The position numbers and the translations under genes were made by a program. Source: Rhodococcoides kyotonense (lineage in GTDB: Bacteria; Actinomycetota; Actinomycetes; Mycobacteriales; Mycobacteriaceae). Taken from it: DNA of 64,000 nt. The DNA is taken from NCBI RefSeq assembly GCF_001645385.1, contig NZ_LVHI01000008.1:1-64000 (forward strand), written 5' to 3'. Below the pieces are notes generated by a model. It ran no database searches, was not told the DNA's origin, and was given only the letters and a program-made list of their open reading frames with translations. Of this stretch, positions 29,414 through 38,874 are shown in pieces. Positions within the stretch are counted from its first letter, which is position 1. Every line of letters begins with the position of its first letter.

Positions 29414-30608
29414 CAGTGGCCGGGGCCGTACAAACCGAACCGCAGGTCCGGGTCACCTGGGGTCCAGGTGCAGTCGAATTGAGATCGCGCTCCCATCGAC
29501 TTCACCCTGCTGAGCAGTTGGCGTCCGAGTTCGAGCTGACCGGGCTCCCACTTGGCCAGTGCTTCGGCGATGTCTCCGGCGCTGGAGAGCGCGTCGAACA
29601 GGGCCCAGGCGTTGGCGGCGGCTTTGGCCGTTCCGGCCGCTGCGTGCGGACGGGCGTCGCCGGCGGCGGCGCCGATCATGGCTACCCGCCCGCACGCCAT
29701 CTTGTCGGCCCCGGCGTCATAACACCGCTTGGAGGTAGGGCTGCTCGGTCCGCAGGACCACTTCGGCGGCGGCGGGGGCTAGAAGATCGGATGCCGCCGA
29801 GCGCATCTCGTCGATATAGCGATCCTGGACCGCACCGGGATGTAGTGACACCTTCGCCGCGAAGCCGCGTTTGTCGGTCATGGGTTCGTCGAGCTCGTGT
29901 CCTTCCTCAACGTTGCGGTACCAGACGTAATTCAGCAGCCGCTCGCCCACTGCGAGTCCACCGTCTCCGGAGGGGATGGGGTAGACGTTGATATGGGTGT
30001 GAGGTGCAACGCTGTATGTGATTGCGTCGTGGAGCAATTCGAACGTCCCGGCGGACACTTCCGATTCGGGAACAGCACCGCGCTACCCGACGTAGCCTGA
30101 GTACTCGAGCTCGGAGTTCGGCGAGATACGTCGGCGGCTCGGTGAGGTGATGCCGTCCGCGAAGACCACGAGTTCCGCGCGTCGGCGGGCGCCCGACGCG
30201 AATCGAACCTCCACATCGTCTGCATTCTCGTCGAACCCTGATGCGTACTCGCCCAAGTGGTAGTGATCGGAACCGAAATCTGACAGCAGCGCGCAGATAG
30301 AAAGTCCCCCAGGAGGTGTAACTCCACCGAGCTTCGTCGCGGTGAACGATCGTGTCGTTCGAGTCGAGGTACTGCACGTATCTCGTTGTGGTGCTGACCT
30401 GTTCGGGTTGCATCGAGCTGCATTCGGCGAACCATCGGATCGTGTCCGGCTGGAGGACTATTCCGCCGCCGCGACCGTCGAGGCTCGTGGGTGTACGTTC
30501 GTACACCGATACCTCGAATCCCAGTCGGCGCAGCAGGAGTGCAGCGGTCAAACCTCCGATCGAACCACCGACCACGATGGCGCGATTTCCTGACCAATCC
30601 TTGCTCAT
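29413..30608 (-). pseudogene. 2,6-dihydroxypyridine 3-monooxygenase-like flavoprotein, disrupted
   Basis: This reads as a full-length relative of the intact flavoprotein at 41786-42976, with three lesions. A 1 nt insertion near 30296 follows the sequence WGTFY. A TAG at 30085-30083 replaces the Trp of the conserved GYxGWRG. A 1 nt insertion near 29721 lies between YLQAV and YDAGADKM. Between lesions the residues stay close to the intact copy (VVGGSIGGLTAALLLRRLGF, then DGRGGGIVLQPDTIRWF, and the C-terminal TWTPGDPDLRFGLYGPG). The ATG overlaps the stop of the ABC ATPase gene (ATGA), so it was the enzyme of an uptake-and-hydroxylation operon. Few lesions suggest recent loss. Confidence 0.85.
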
Positions 30609-31354
30609 ACTGCCTCCACCTGCCCGCGCTCGAGCGCTTCGAAACGCGCGAGGACCTCTGCCTGCAGAACCGCGACTGCAGGGTCGGAAGCTTTGCGTGG
30701 GCGGGGTAGATCGACGTCGATGATCTCGTGAATTCGTCCGCCGGGAGCGAGAACGATGATGCGATCGGACAATTGAACGGCTTCGGTGACGTCATGGGTG
30801 ACGAACATGACGGTACGACGAGATTCCAACCAGATCCGTTCCAGATGCTCGCGCAGCGTCCGCGATGTCATCGCATCGAGGTGGGAAAAGGGCTCGTCCA
30901 TGAGCAGAACATCCGGTTCGACGGCGAACGCGCGGGCGATTCCGATGCGCTGTTGTTGCCCACCGGACAGCTGTGAGGGGTAGCGATCGGCGCAGTGGCT
31001 CAGCCCAACCAGATCGAGATAGTGGCGGGCGCGATCTTCCCAGCCTTCGCGCTCGTGTTGCACGAAGCCGAGATTGGCCATCACGGTGCGCCACGGCAGA
31101 AGCCGAGGATCCTGGAAGACGTAGCCGACGCGGGCGTCGCGGCCTCCGGAACGCAGGTCGACCGATCCGGAGGTGTGCGTCTCGATACCCGAGACGATGT
31201 TGAGCAACGTCGTCTTGCCGCTGCCCGACGGCCCGACGACCGAGACGAACGTCTCGCCGGAGATGGTCAGATCGATGCCGTCGATGACGCGGGTGCTGTT
31301 GCCCTGACGGTCGTGGAAGTCTTTGACTAGTTCTTTGATTTCGATGGAAGCCAT
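30605..31354 (-). CDS. ABC importer ATPase, nitrate/sulfonate/taurine type
   Basis: The 249-residue ATPase has Walker A GPSGSGKTT near residues 42-50, a Q-loop (YVFQDPRLLPWRTV), the signature LSGGQQQRIGIARAF, Walker B DVLLMDEP and a switch His in FVTHDVTEA. The RLLPW motif is typical of SsuB/TauB/ThiZ-like importers. It energises the two permeases encoded upstream. The operon order is binding protein, permease, permease, ATPase, then the broken flavoprotein, suggesting import of a small aromatic or heterocyclic compound that the enzyme hydroxylated. Confidence 0.9.
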   Translation of the reverse strand: MASIEIKELVKDFHDRQGNSTRVIDGIDLTISGETFVSVVGPSGSGKTTLLNIVSGIETHTSGSVDLRSGGRDARVGYVFQDPRLLPWRTVMANLGFVQHEREGWEDRARHYLDLVGLSHCADRYPSQLSGGQQQRIGIARAFAVEPDVLLMDEPFSHLDAMTSRTLREHLERIWLESRRTVMFVTHDVTEAVQLSDRIIVLAPGGRIHEIIDVDLPRPRKASDPAVAVLQAEVLARFEALERGQVEAV

Positions 31355-31387
31355 TGCAGTTCACTTACTCTCGTGTAGTTGAGGTCG

Positions 31388-32182
31388 TTACGCCGTGCGC
31401 CAGCGGGAGACGTACCGTTCGATCGGTCCGAGCACCAGCAGGTCGGCGATCACCAGCAGCAGAATGAATACCAGGACCCACGCGAAGAAGCCGTCGAGCT
31501 GGTTGGCGTCGTACCAATACCGCGAGCGCCACCCGACACCCGATGTGGCGCCGAACCATTCGGCCAGCAACAATCCGTTCCAGGCGCTCATGATGGCGAA
31601 TCGGACCGCGGCGACCGTCGAGCCGGCGACGGCAGGCGCCACGATGTGGCGCAGAACCCCGGCCCGCGGAACACCGAATGCGCGGGACATCAAAATCAGA
31701 TCGGCGGGGACCGCACGGGTGGCCTTGGCAATGTTGACTACCACGAACGGTAGTCCGGACAGGAACACCGTCACCACCGATGTCAGCCAACCGAATCCGA
31801 ACCACATCGTCGTCAACAAGGCCCAGATGACGGCCGGAATGGCCAGGGCGGCGGCGTTCAGGTCGGACAAAGCGAGGTCGGCGAGTTTCGACATCCCCAT
31901 GAGGACGCCGATTGCCGTGCCCACCACCAACGCGAGTACCAGACCCAGCAGAAAGCGGTTCATGCTGATGGCCAGGTTGTGCCAGAGTTCGCCTATCGCA
32001 GCCTCGGAGACGAGGCGGTCGACGCTCTGAGCCGGGGACGGAACTCGATTCCCGACGACGACGGCGACCTGCCACACGGCCAGGATGCTGAGCACCGCTA
32101 CGGTCGTGGCGACGACCGACGATCCTTGGCTTCGGGCGTGGCGTCGCCAGCCTGGAATCGTCGATGCGGTAGTCGTACTCAT
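31388..32182 (-). CDS. ABC importer permease
   Basis: This 264-residue binding-protein-dependent transport permease has about six membrane helices. The EAA-like cytoplasmic loop reads ADLILMSRAFGVPRAGVLRHI near residues 160-180, the site that contacts the ATPase. The ATG overlaps the stop of the first permease gene (ATGA). A longer upstream frame is out of family. Together with its neighbour it forms a heterodimeric channel. Confidence 0.9.
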   Translation of the reverse strand: MSTTTASTIPGWRRHARSQGSSVVATTVAVLSILAVWQVAVVVGNRVPSPAQSVDRLVSEAAIGELWHNLAISMNRFLLGLVLALVVGTAIGVLMGMSKLADLALSDLNAAALAIPAVIWALLTTMWFGFGWLTSVVTVFLSGLPFVVVNIAKATRAVPADLILMSRAFGVPRAGVLRHIVAPAVAGSTVAAVRFAIMSAWNGLLLAEWFGATSGVGWRSRYWYDANQLDGFFAWVLVFILLLVIADLLVLGPIERYVSRWRTA

Positions 32183-33018
32183 GCGAGTTCCTTTCGCCAT
32201 GCGAAGAATCGAGTTTCCAGAATTGCGAGTCCGCGCTCGATCACGATCATGGTGAGGACGAACAGTGCGGTCCACGCGAGCATGTCCGCGATGTGAAACT
32301 CCTGATAGGCCTTGCGAATCATGAAACCGACGCCGTCGCTGGCACCGAACACTTCCGTGAGCGCTTCGACCTTCCACGCCATCGCGAATCCGTAGCGCAC
32401 CCCAGCAAAGACGAAGGTGGCGAGAGCGGGCAGATAGAGGTGACGAAGCACGTCCCGCTTGTGGCGTTCGAAAGCCTGACACATCGCCAGCAGGTTGCCG
32501 TCGACCGAGCGAACGCCTTCCGCGACGTTCATCGCGATGAATGGCAATGCCACCAAGGCGGATACGACGATGGGGCCGCCGGCACCGACGCCGAAGATGA
32601 GCAGGCCGAACACGGCGTACGTCAGACCGGGCATGTTACCCAGTACGAACAGCGGTAGCGAGAAGTAGGACGCCATGAACTTGCTGCGGCCCATAACGAA
32701 TCCGACGAGCAAGCCTCCCACCATGGCAATCAGGAAACCAGCGGCGATCTTCGAGATACTTGATGCGAAGTTGGTGAACGCTTCTCCCGACAACACGATG
32801 TCGACGATCTGTGCCGCAACGGCGCCGGGCCGCGGGAGGATCGGATCGTCGACCCGTGCCGCGATCAGCGCCCAGACCCCGACCGCGACGATCAGCGTGA
32901 CGCCCGAGACGACCCAGCGGCGGGGTCCGTTCTGTCGGGTGCGTGTGCGCACTCCCCACCGGGAATGGCCTACCTGCGTACCTTGTTGCCGTTCCGGGGG
33001 CGCGATGATCTGCGTCAT
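32179..33018 (-). CDS. ABC importer permease
   Basis: The 279-residue permease has a cytoplasmic N-terminal tail of ~45 residues, six membrane helices and the EAA-like loop GNLLAMCQAFERHKRDVLRHL. Its ATG at 33018 overlaps the stop of the binding-protein gene (ATGA). It differs from the second permease by its longer tail and a FGASDGVGFMI segment. It belongs to the nitrate/taurine importer class. Confidence 0.9.
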   Translation of the reverse strand: MTQIIAPPERQQGTQVGHSRWGVRTRTRQNGPRRWVVSGVTLIVAVGVWALIAARVDDPILPRPGAVAAQIVDIVLSGEAFTNFASSISKIAAGFLIAMVGGLLVGFVMGRSKFMASYFSLPLFVLGNMPGLTYAVFGLLIFGVGAGGPIVVSALVALPFIAMNVAEGVRSVDGNLLAMCQAFERHKRDVLRHLYLPALATFVFAGVRYGFAMAWKVEALTEVFGASDGVGFMIRKAYQEFHIADMLAWTALFVLTMIVIERGLAILETRFFAWRKELA

Positions 33019-34088
33019 CGACTGACCTCTTCGCTCGGCAGAAACGTCGGTTCGCTGATGTCGTCGCCAATGATGTCCGTGGACCGCATCAGGTCGAAGA
33101 CCGAGCTTTCGTCCTCTGCCCACTGTTGGTCGAATCGAACCGAGTCGACGATCCAGTCATGTTCGTTCACATACTGTTTCATGAAATCGATGTCCTCGTT
33201 TGTCGATACGGCGAAATGCTGTGGGTAGCGTTCGATGATCTCGTCCCGATGGCTTCGCCACTCGGCGAGTCCGCGATTCCACAGGTCGAGAAACGCCGAC
33301 ACCTCTTCGGAGTTGTCCTTCACCCAATCGGCCCGAGCGACAAAGACATTGCCCATCGGACCATCGTGCCCTGGGGCATCCAGCTCGGCGAAGAGGTTCG
33401 CGGAAGACTTACCGTCGTAGAGCGGCTTGACCGATCCGTCCCGCAATTCGCGTGCAGAGAGGTCCGGGTAGCAGACGCAGGCGTCGATCTCGCCACGTGC
33501 CAACAGGTTCGACAGGTTCTGGATATCGGCGACGACGATCTCGAAGTCGCTGTCGCCGTCGGCGGCGTCGACCAAGTTCAGCTCGTGCATCTGCTTGATC
33601 AAGGCGCTCCACACCAAGGTTCCGGACACGGTGGTGAACACGCCGATTCTTTTACCCCGCAGATCCTCCACCGACTGCGCGGTATCGTCCTCGCGGATCA
33701 AGATGCGGCTGCGCTCGGCGTTGTAGCGACCGATGATGACCGTCTCTCGCTGGGTCTGTTCCTCGAGGTAGGGAACCTCGAACGAGGCCGTCGAGATGAT
33801 GTCGGCGTGTCCGCCGGCGAACAGGCCGAACTCGTCCCATGTGGCACTGGTGTCGATGGTGTATCCGGTGTCGTCCTGCCACTCGTCGACAATTCCCGTC
33901 TCGTTCATGTAGTCCCAGATCGGGTCCGGGGCGAAGGTGAATCGAATTTCACCGTCGACCGCGGCCCGCGACGAGGGCGGGCCGCCCAGTCCCGCCGAGC
34001 ATCCCGTCGTGACGACGGACGCCGCAACAGTGGCCAGTGCAACAGCTACGACGATGCGCCATGCTCCGGTGCGTGGGGGTAACCGCAC
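33015..34088 (-). CDS. ABC importer substrate-binding lipoprotein
   Basis: The 357-residue protein has a lipoprotein signal peptide: arginines, a hydrophobic stretch (VVAVALATVAASVV) and the lipobox VTTGC with Cys near residue 30. The mature part has the NMT1/SsuA-like fold: FAPDPIWDYMNETGIVDEW, GKRIGVFTTVSG near residue 145, and ARGEIDACVCYPDLSA. It would bind the substrate at the outer face of the membrane. It is the first gene of the operon and lies divergent from a GAF/PucR-type regulator across 109 bp with several inverted repeats. Confidence 0.9.
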   Translation of the reverse strand: MRLPPRTGAWRIVVAVALATVAASVVTTGCSAGLGGPPSSRAAVDGEIRFTFAPDPIWDYMNETGIVDEWQDDTGYTIDTSATWDEFGLFAGGHADIISTASFEVPYLEEQTQRETVIIGRYNAERSRILIREDDTAQSVEDLRGKRIGVFTTVSGTLVWSALIKQMHELNLVDAADGDSDFEIVVADIQNLSNLLARGEIDACVCYPDLSARELRDGSVKPLYDGKSSANLFAELDAPGHDGPMGNVFVARADWVKDNSEEVSAFLDLWNRGLAEWRSHRDEIIERYPQHFAVSTNEDIDFMKQYVNEHDWIVDSVRFDQQWAEDESSVFDLMRSTDIIGDDISEPTFLPSEEVSR

Positions 34089-34111
34089 GGGTGCCTCCTT
34101 GCTTCGAGCGT

Positions 34112-34180
34112 GTGACCGGTGTCACCGCGTTCTTTCACAGTGCGCGGATCGGTGAAATCAGACAATGTGTCTGCGACACA
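34112..34180. promoter_or_regulatory. Candidate operators between importer operon and its regulator
   Basis: Three inverted repeats lie in this divergent gap: GTGAC-CGGT-GTCAC (34112-34125), TTTCAC-N13-GTGAAA (34133-34157) and the perfect TGTGTC-TGC-GACACA (34166-34180). The last is just before the regulator's start. They are candidates for binding by the adjacent GAF/PucR-type protein; no promoter hexamers were assigned. Confidence 0.45.
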
Positions 34181-34197
34181 CTCTTAGGCTAAGTCCC

Positions 34198-35934
34198 ATG
34201 TTCGCGGAAACACCTCGGTCCGACGCGCAACTGCAACGATGGTTGGACGCTCTGGCAGACATCGGAGAAGCCGTCGGCGGGGACGAGCCAGTGGCCGCCC
34301 TGCTCGAGCGCGTCGCGTTCACTGCATGTGACTTGCTCGGATACGACTTCTGCGCGGTATTCTTGCCCGAAGCCGGCGGGCGCGCGCTGACCATCGTCGG
34401 GTCGCACGGACTGTCTGCTGACTACATCGATCAGGTCAACGCCAACCGGCCTATCCTGCTCGACGTGCGGGGTGCGGACGAAGCGCCGACGAGCATTGCG
34501 TTCCGCACCGGCGAGGTCGTCGCGATCGAAGACATCGCGATCGAGGACATCGACGAGGCCCCGAGTATCGGGCCGTGGGGCGGCGTCGCCTACGAACAAG
34601 GGTACCGCGCGCTGATCTCTGTCCCGCTTCGACGAAGTGGGCGGGTAATCGGCGCCTTGAACGGGTACCACGCTAACCCGCACCGATTCGAGCAAGCCGA
34701 GGTCAGCCTGGTGAACGCGATGGCGACACAAGTGGCTGTCGCGCTGGGAACAGCGCAGCTGCGAGTGAGCGAACAGGACACGATCCACGAACTGCGGCGG
34801 GCAGAGGAAGTGCACGACCTCCTGACGGCAATAGCTCTACGCGGAGAAGGAACGTCGGGGGTCGCCTCCACACTGGCGGACCTGCTCGGCCGCGATGTCG
34901 CAATCGACGACGTCTACGGGATGCGCCTCAGCGGGAGCGAGACTGTCTCGACTGCCGATGTCTCAGATCTCGAACTTCGCGACGGCGGTGTAATGCGCGG
35001 GCCGGACGACACGACGGTTACCGGAGTTCTGCTCGACGGGCAGGTGGTCGCGTACATTCGTGTCGACACGAAGCGGACTGTGCTGTCCCACCTCGACATA
35101 CGAGCCATAGAACACGCAGCGGTGGTGACCGCTCTCGAACTGTTGCGCGCTCGCACCGCAGCGGAAGTCGAACAGAGAATGCGTGGCTCTCTGCTGGCCG
35201 ACCTGTTGAATTCCAACGGCCAAGTCATGGCCGAATTGCTCACCCGGGCACGCCGATTGGGGTGGGACCTGTCCGGCAACCATCACCTGATCGCCCTACG
35301 AGGTACCGAGCGGTCGCACCCGACGACCGACGAACTCCTCGCTGCGGCAGACCGCTTCGTGGCGCGCGAGTCGCCTCGGCCGCTGGCAGCGTCGTACCGC
35401 GGTGACTTCGTAATCGTCTGGCCGGAGTCAGCAGGCGACGTCGCGACGTTCGCGTCTCGGGTGCTCGCCTCCATCGCCGGAAGCGGTGGATCTCGCCGAG
35501 TACACGGGGGAGTAACCGCAGCCGAACCGTCGGAGCGGCTGCCCGCCCTGTTCCGCACCTTGCGCGGTGCGCTGGATCTGAGCGACGGCACCGGCGTCGT
35601 CGATCTTCGCGAGATCGACATAGACCACCTGTTACTGAAACTGGACGATTCGACGGCACTGTGCGCATTCGCGCGAGCCACCCTAGGGGCTGCGATCGAC
35701 TACGACCATGAGCACGGCACCGACCTTCTGCGGACAGTACGTGTACTGCTGGATCAGGATCTGGACCGGCGAGCGGTGGCGACGGAACTGCACCTGCATC
35801 CCAACACAGTCGCGCAACGCGTCCGACGGTTCGAGAGTCTGACCGGAACGAAGCTCGGTCGCCCGCGAGATCTGTTGCGGATCACCTCGGCACTGACGGT
35901 GGCCCGTATTGCCGGACTGGCGTCACAGCTCTGA
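34198..35934 (+). CDS. GAF-domain PucR/CdaR-type transcriptional regulator
   Basis: This transcription factor has 578 residues. An N-terminal GAF sensor domain spans ~35-185 (FCAVFLPEAGGRALTIVGSHG, FRTGEVVAIEDI, YRALISVPL). A middle region of ~200 residues follows, and the C-terminal PucR-type helix-turn-helix reads DRRAVATELHLHPNTVAQRV followed by RRFESLTG. It is a paralogue of the protein at 36895-38763. It is divergent from the importer operon and likely activates it on sensing the substrate or an aromatic intermediate. The start at 34198 is preferred over a GTG at 34165. Confidence 0.88.
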   Translation: MFAETPRSDAQLQRWLDALADIGEAVGGDEPVAALLERVAFTACDLLGYDFCAVFLPEAGGRALTIVGSHGLSADYIDQVNANRPILLDVRGADEAPTSIAFRTGEVVAIEDIAIEDIDEAPSIGPWGGVAYEQGYRALISVPLRRSGRVIGALNGYHANPHRFEQAEVSLVNAMATQVAVALGTAQLRVSEQDTIHELRRAEEVHDLLTAIALRGEGTSGVASTLADLLGRDVAIDDVYGMRLSGSETVSTADVSDLELRDGGVMRGPDDTTVTGVLLDGQVVAYIRVDTKRTVLSHLDIRAIEHAAVVTALELLRARTAAEVEQRMRGSLLADLLNSNGQVMAELLTRARRLGWDLSGNHHLIALRGTERSHPTTDELLAAADRFVARESPRPLAASYRGDFVIVWPESAGDVATFASRVLASIAGSGGSRRVHGGVTAAEPSERLPALFRTLRGALDLSDGTGVVDLREIDIDHLLLKLDDSTALCAFARATLGAAIDYDHEHGTDLLRTVRVLLDQDLDRRAVATELHLHPNTVAQRVRRFESLTGTKLGRPRDLLRITSALTVARIAGLASQL

Positions 35935-35942
35935 TCATATTC

Positions 35943-36845
35943 TTAGTAGACCCACTGCTCGGACAGGAACTGCGGGGCGAGCGCGAGTACAGCTTGGGCT
36001 GCACGTGAAGGGGGAGTGCCTGCTCGCCAGGCGGCGGACAAAGTCCACAGGAGATCGGAGCCAGTGAGCGCGACCGAGGTCAGACGCAAATGGGAGGACC
36101 GTGTCAGATCGGGCACGATGGCGGTTCCCAACCCGGCAGCCACGAAATCCGGGATCGTCGTCAGGTCCGCGACCTGCACTGCGATATTGCGTACCTGTCC
36201 AAGTCGTCGAAACTCGTCATCGACCAGCGTGCGGATACCGAAGCCCCTCGGCATTTCCACAAAAGGGTCCGACGCGATATCCGACAGGCGCACGGACGCA
36301 CGATCACTCAGCGGATGGCCGGGAGAAAGAAGCACTCTCAGCGGCAACGTCCGTAGCGGACGTGACTCGACTCCGACGAAGTCCGAGGGGCGGACGATGC
36401 TGACGAAACCCACGTCGAGCGTCGCGTCCCGAATCTTGTCGAGCAAACCGGACGATCCGCTCGGTGAGGTCTCGAGGTAGAAGTTCACGTGCGGATGCAG
36501 CTGTGAGAATTGCCGGGCGAGTCCCGGTGTGTCGAGCGCCGTCATGCCGCTGAGGGTGCCGACACGTAAGGCGCCGCGAAGTCCGGTGTCGGTTTCGCGG
36601 ACGACGGCGCGCGCACGGTCGAGCACGACGAGCGCCGCCTTGGCTTCGGGAAGAAAGGCCCGCCCGGCTTCGGTCAACCGCACTTGCTTGCCGGTGCGGT
36701 CCAGGAGTTGCGTTGCCAGGTCCTTCTCCAACGCACGGACACTGGCAGACACGGTAGATTGAACGACGGACATCCTCCCGGCGGCGCGAGTGAAGTTGAG
36801 TTCTTCGGCCACGCCGACGAAGTATTCAAGTTGTCGTTCATCCAC
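35943..36845 (-). CDS. LysR-family transcriptional regulator
   Basis: This LTTR has 300 residues. The N-terminal helix-turn-helix (residues 1-60) reads RQLEYFVGVAEELNFTRAAG and SVVQSTVSASVRALEKDL. The ligand-binding domain includes LRVGTLSGMTALDTPGLA and LDVGFVSIV. LTTRs usually activate catabolic operons on binding an inducer. It lies between two GAF/PucR regulators and convergent with the first, so its target may be either catabolic module. An inverted repeat sits 8 nt upstream of its start. Confidence 0.9.
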   Translation of the reverse strand: MDERQLEYFVGVAEELNFTRAAGRMSVVQSTVSASVRALEKDLATQLLDRTGKQVRLTEAGRAFLPEAKAALVVLDRARAVVRETDTGLRGALRVGTLSGMTALDTPGLARQFSQLHPHVNFYLETSPSGSSGLLDKIRDATLDVGFVSIVRPSDFVGVESRPLRTLPLRVLLSPGHPLSDRASVRLSDIASDPFVEMPRGFGIRTLVDDEFRRLGQVRNIAVQVADLTTIPDFVAAGLGTAIVPDLTRSSHLRLTSVALTGSDLLWTLSAAWRAGTPPSRAAQAVLALAPQFLSEQWVY

Positions 36846-36852
36846 AATAGCT

Positions 36853-36873
36853 ACGATCGCATTTTTCGATCGT
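36853..36873. promoter_or_regulatory. Inverted repeat upstream of the LysR gene
   Basis: ACGATCG and CGATCGT are separated by 7 nt (cattttt), 8 nt before the LysR start codon. The position and symmetry fit an autoregulatory LTTR site. Confidence 0.4.
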
Positions 36874-36894
36874 GTTATCCATAAAACGGCAGGA

Positions 36895-38763
36895 TCACGC
36901 CGTCACCGTCGAGTCGCCCACGTCGCCCACCGTCAACGCAGCCGCGATTTCCATCGCGTGGTCGGGTCGAGACAGATCCATCCCGGTGAGAGATTGGATC
37001 CGCCGGAGCCGTTGCCCGATCGTATTGGGATGAACGTGCAGCGTGCGCGCGGTGTCGGCGACGGCCAGCCCGCACGCAAAGAACGATCGCAGCGTGCGCA
37101 GCAGGTCGGTCTTTCTCGCGGCATCGTAGGACCGAACCGGGCCGAGAGTGCGGTCGGCGAAGGCCAGAAGCTGTTCGGCGTCGTCGAGCTGGAGCAGCAG
37201 CCCCATCAAACCGAGATCCGCGAGCGCTACGGTCACGTCCGACCTCCCCATCAGCGCCAGCATGCTCAACGCGCCGGTGGCGGAACGGTGCAGACGCGCG
37301 TACCCGTCCAGCGCGACGCTGTGTCCGGCGTTTACGGCCGTCGCGGCCGCCCCCGATCCGCGCGGTGCGACGAAGTTCCGAATCTTTTCGGCAGTCGCGG
37401 CGACCGCGACCGCGGACTGTCCGATGTTCGGTACCAGAACCACGATACGGTCGCGATGAAGCGCGGTTAGAGGTCGCGGGGAGACCGTCTCGGCCCATGC
37501 ATGTACGCGCCTGACAGCCTGCTGCAATCTCTCGTCGGTGTGCGCTGAGTCCGACTTGTTCAGCGCCACCACCACCATGAAATGAGCAAGCGTCAAATCG
37601 TGCCCGAGCCGCGCGGCGCGTTCGACGACGGTCTGGGCGGCGTCCCCGACGCCGCCGAGCACATCATTGACCAGATCGCCGTGCAATCGCCACTGCACCT
37701 CGTCGGCTGTCCGGCTCCGCAGGACCTCCAGTGAGGTCACCAATGCGGCATGTTCGACGGCACGTTCGTCGACCGATGACAACGCGGTTCTGCCGGGGGA
37801 AATCCACATTCTTGCCACTTCGGACTCGGCGAGACGTACTGAATGGCAGCTGAACTCGTGCTGCAGGTCCTCCCCGCTCGCGTAGGCTGCACGCGCCCGA
37901 TCGTCGGGAAAGGCAGCGGTCCTGCTCGACTGACCGATGACGCCCCCGTTCAAGTCCTCGATCAGGACGGCACGCGAGATCAGGATCGACAGCGCAGTCG
38001 CGATACCCGGGACACCACCGCCGCGCAGCGCGATCTCGGTGAGCCTGCGGTGGATGTCCTCCGACTTCTCGAGTAGATCGCGCTGCTGGTGGAGCTCCTT
38101 ATTGAGGCCGACGAGTTCCTGCATGCGCGCTGCCTCTTCCGACCTCAAGCGTGAGGTGGTCAGCGCGATCGCAGCGTGGTCCGCCAGCATGGTCAGCAGC
38201 TCGATCTCGTGCGGGGCGAAATCGTGGACCGAGCGGCGGTAGCAATTGAGCGTCCCGATCGCCACGTCCTCCGACTCCATCAGGGGCACCGAGATCATCG
38301 AGCGGTAGCCCTGCTCCTTCGCGACGCCTCCCCATGGCGCGAACTGCGGTTCGGCCTCGATATCGGCGATGGCCACCGGCAGCCCGGTCCGAAATGCGGT
38401 GCTCGAGGGCGCCTCGACGGACGGAGGTTGGTCCAGTCGAACGGGGCGATGCGCGTTGACCTGCGCGATGTAGCCCGCTGACAGTCCGCTAGCCCCTTCG
38501 ATCGTCAACGTCCGGTGGGCGGAATCCGGAATCAGAACACCACAGAATTCGTAGTCCATCAGCGCCGCTGCGGTCTGCGCGATCAGATCCAAGACTTTGG
38601 GCACCGGCTGTCCGGTGGCCACCGTTTTCGTGATCGTGCGAACGCTCGTGAGCCAACGACGAACCTCCGGCAACTCGTAAGCAGACGACGAGTCCGACCT
38701 GTGCGCAGATGTCCCCGAACCCTTGACCATCGCTTTGGCACCTCGTTTTGTCTGAATCGACAT
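36895..38763 (-). CDS. GAF-domain PucR/CdaR-type transcriptional regulator (second copy)
   Basis: The protein has 622 residues from the ATG at 38763. A GAF domain spans ~55-205 (FCGVLIPDSAHRTLTIEG, FRTGLPVAIADI, YRSMISVPLMESE). A coiled-coil-like linker follows near 210-240 (ARMQELVGLNKELHQQRDLL), then a middle domain and the C-terminal HTH (VADTARTLHVHPNTIGQRLR). It is clearly related to the regulator at 34198-35934. Divergent from the ALDH-MFS-monooxygenase operon, it is the probable activator of that operon. Confidence 0.88.
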   Translation of the reverse strand: MSIQTKRGAKAMVKGSGTSAHRSDSSSAYELPEVRRWLTSVRTITKTVATGQPVPKVLDLIAQTAAALMDYEFCGVLIPDSAHRTLTIEGASGLSAGYIAQVNAHRPVRLDQPPSVEAPSSTAFRTGLPVAIADIEAEPQFAPWGGVAKEQGYRSMISVPLMESEDVAIGTLNCYRRSVHDFAPHEIELLTMLADHAAIALTTSRLRSEEAARMQELVGLNKELHQQRDLLEKSEDIHRRLTEIALRGGGVPGIATALSILISRAVLIEDLNGGVIGQSSRTAAFPDDRARAAYASGEDLQHEFSCHSVRLAESEVARMWISPGRTALSSVDERAVEHAALVTSLEVLRSRTADEVQWRLHGDLVNDVLGGVGDAAQTVVERAARLGHDLTLAHFMVVVALNKSDSAHTDERLQQAVRRVHAWAETVSPRPLTALHRDRIVVLVPNIGQSAVAVAATAEKIRNFVAPRGSGAAATAVNAGHSVALDGYARLHRSATGALSMLALMGRSDVTVALADLGLMGLLLQLDDAEQLLAFADRTLGPVRSYDAARKTDLLRTLRSFFACGLAVADTARTLHVHPNTIGQRLRRIQSLTGMDLSRPDHAMEIAAALTVGDVGDSTVTA

Positions 38764-38775
38764 TGTCAAGCAATA

Positions 38776-38808
38776 ACTATGTCTGTCACCACATAGTAAC
38801 TGTGTGAC
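38776..38808. promoter_or_regulatory. Candidate operator upstream of the ALDH operon
   Basis: Two overlapping inverted repeats lie between the regulator and ALDH genes: ACTATGT-N8-ACATAGT (38776-38797) and GTCAC-N14-GTGAC (38785-38808). The GTCAC/GTGAC arms recur at 34112-34125 upstream of the related regulator, which supports a shared recognition pattern. Confidence 0.45.
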
Positions 38809-38874
38809 CTGAATCGCAGAATGTTTTACAAGTCATTGACTTCAAACGACACCGCGCAGACGAAACGAGACCCC

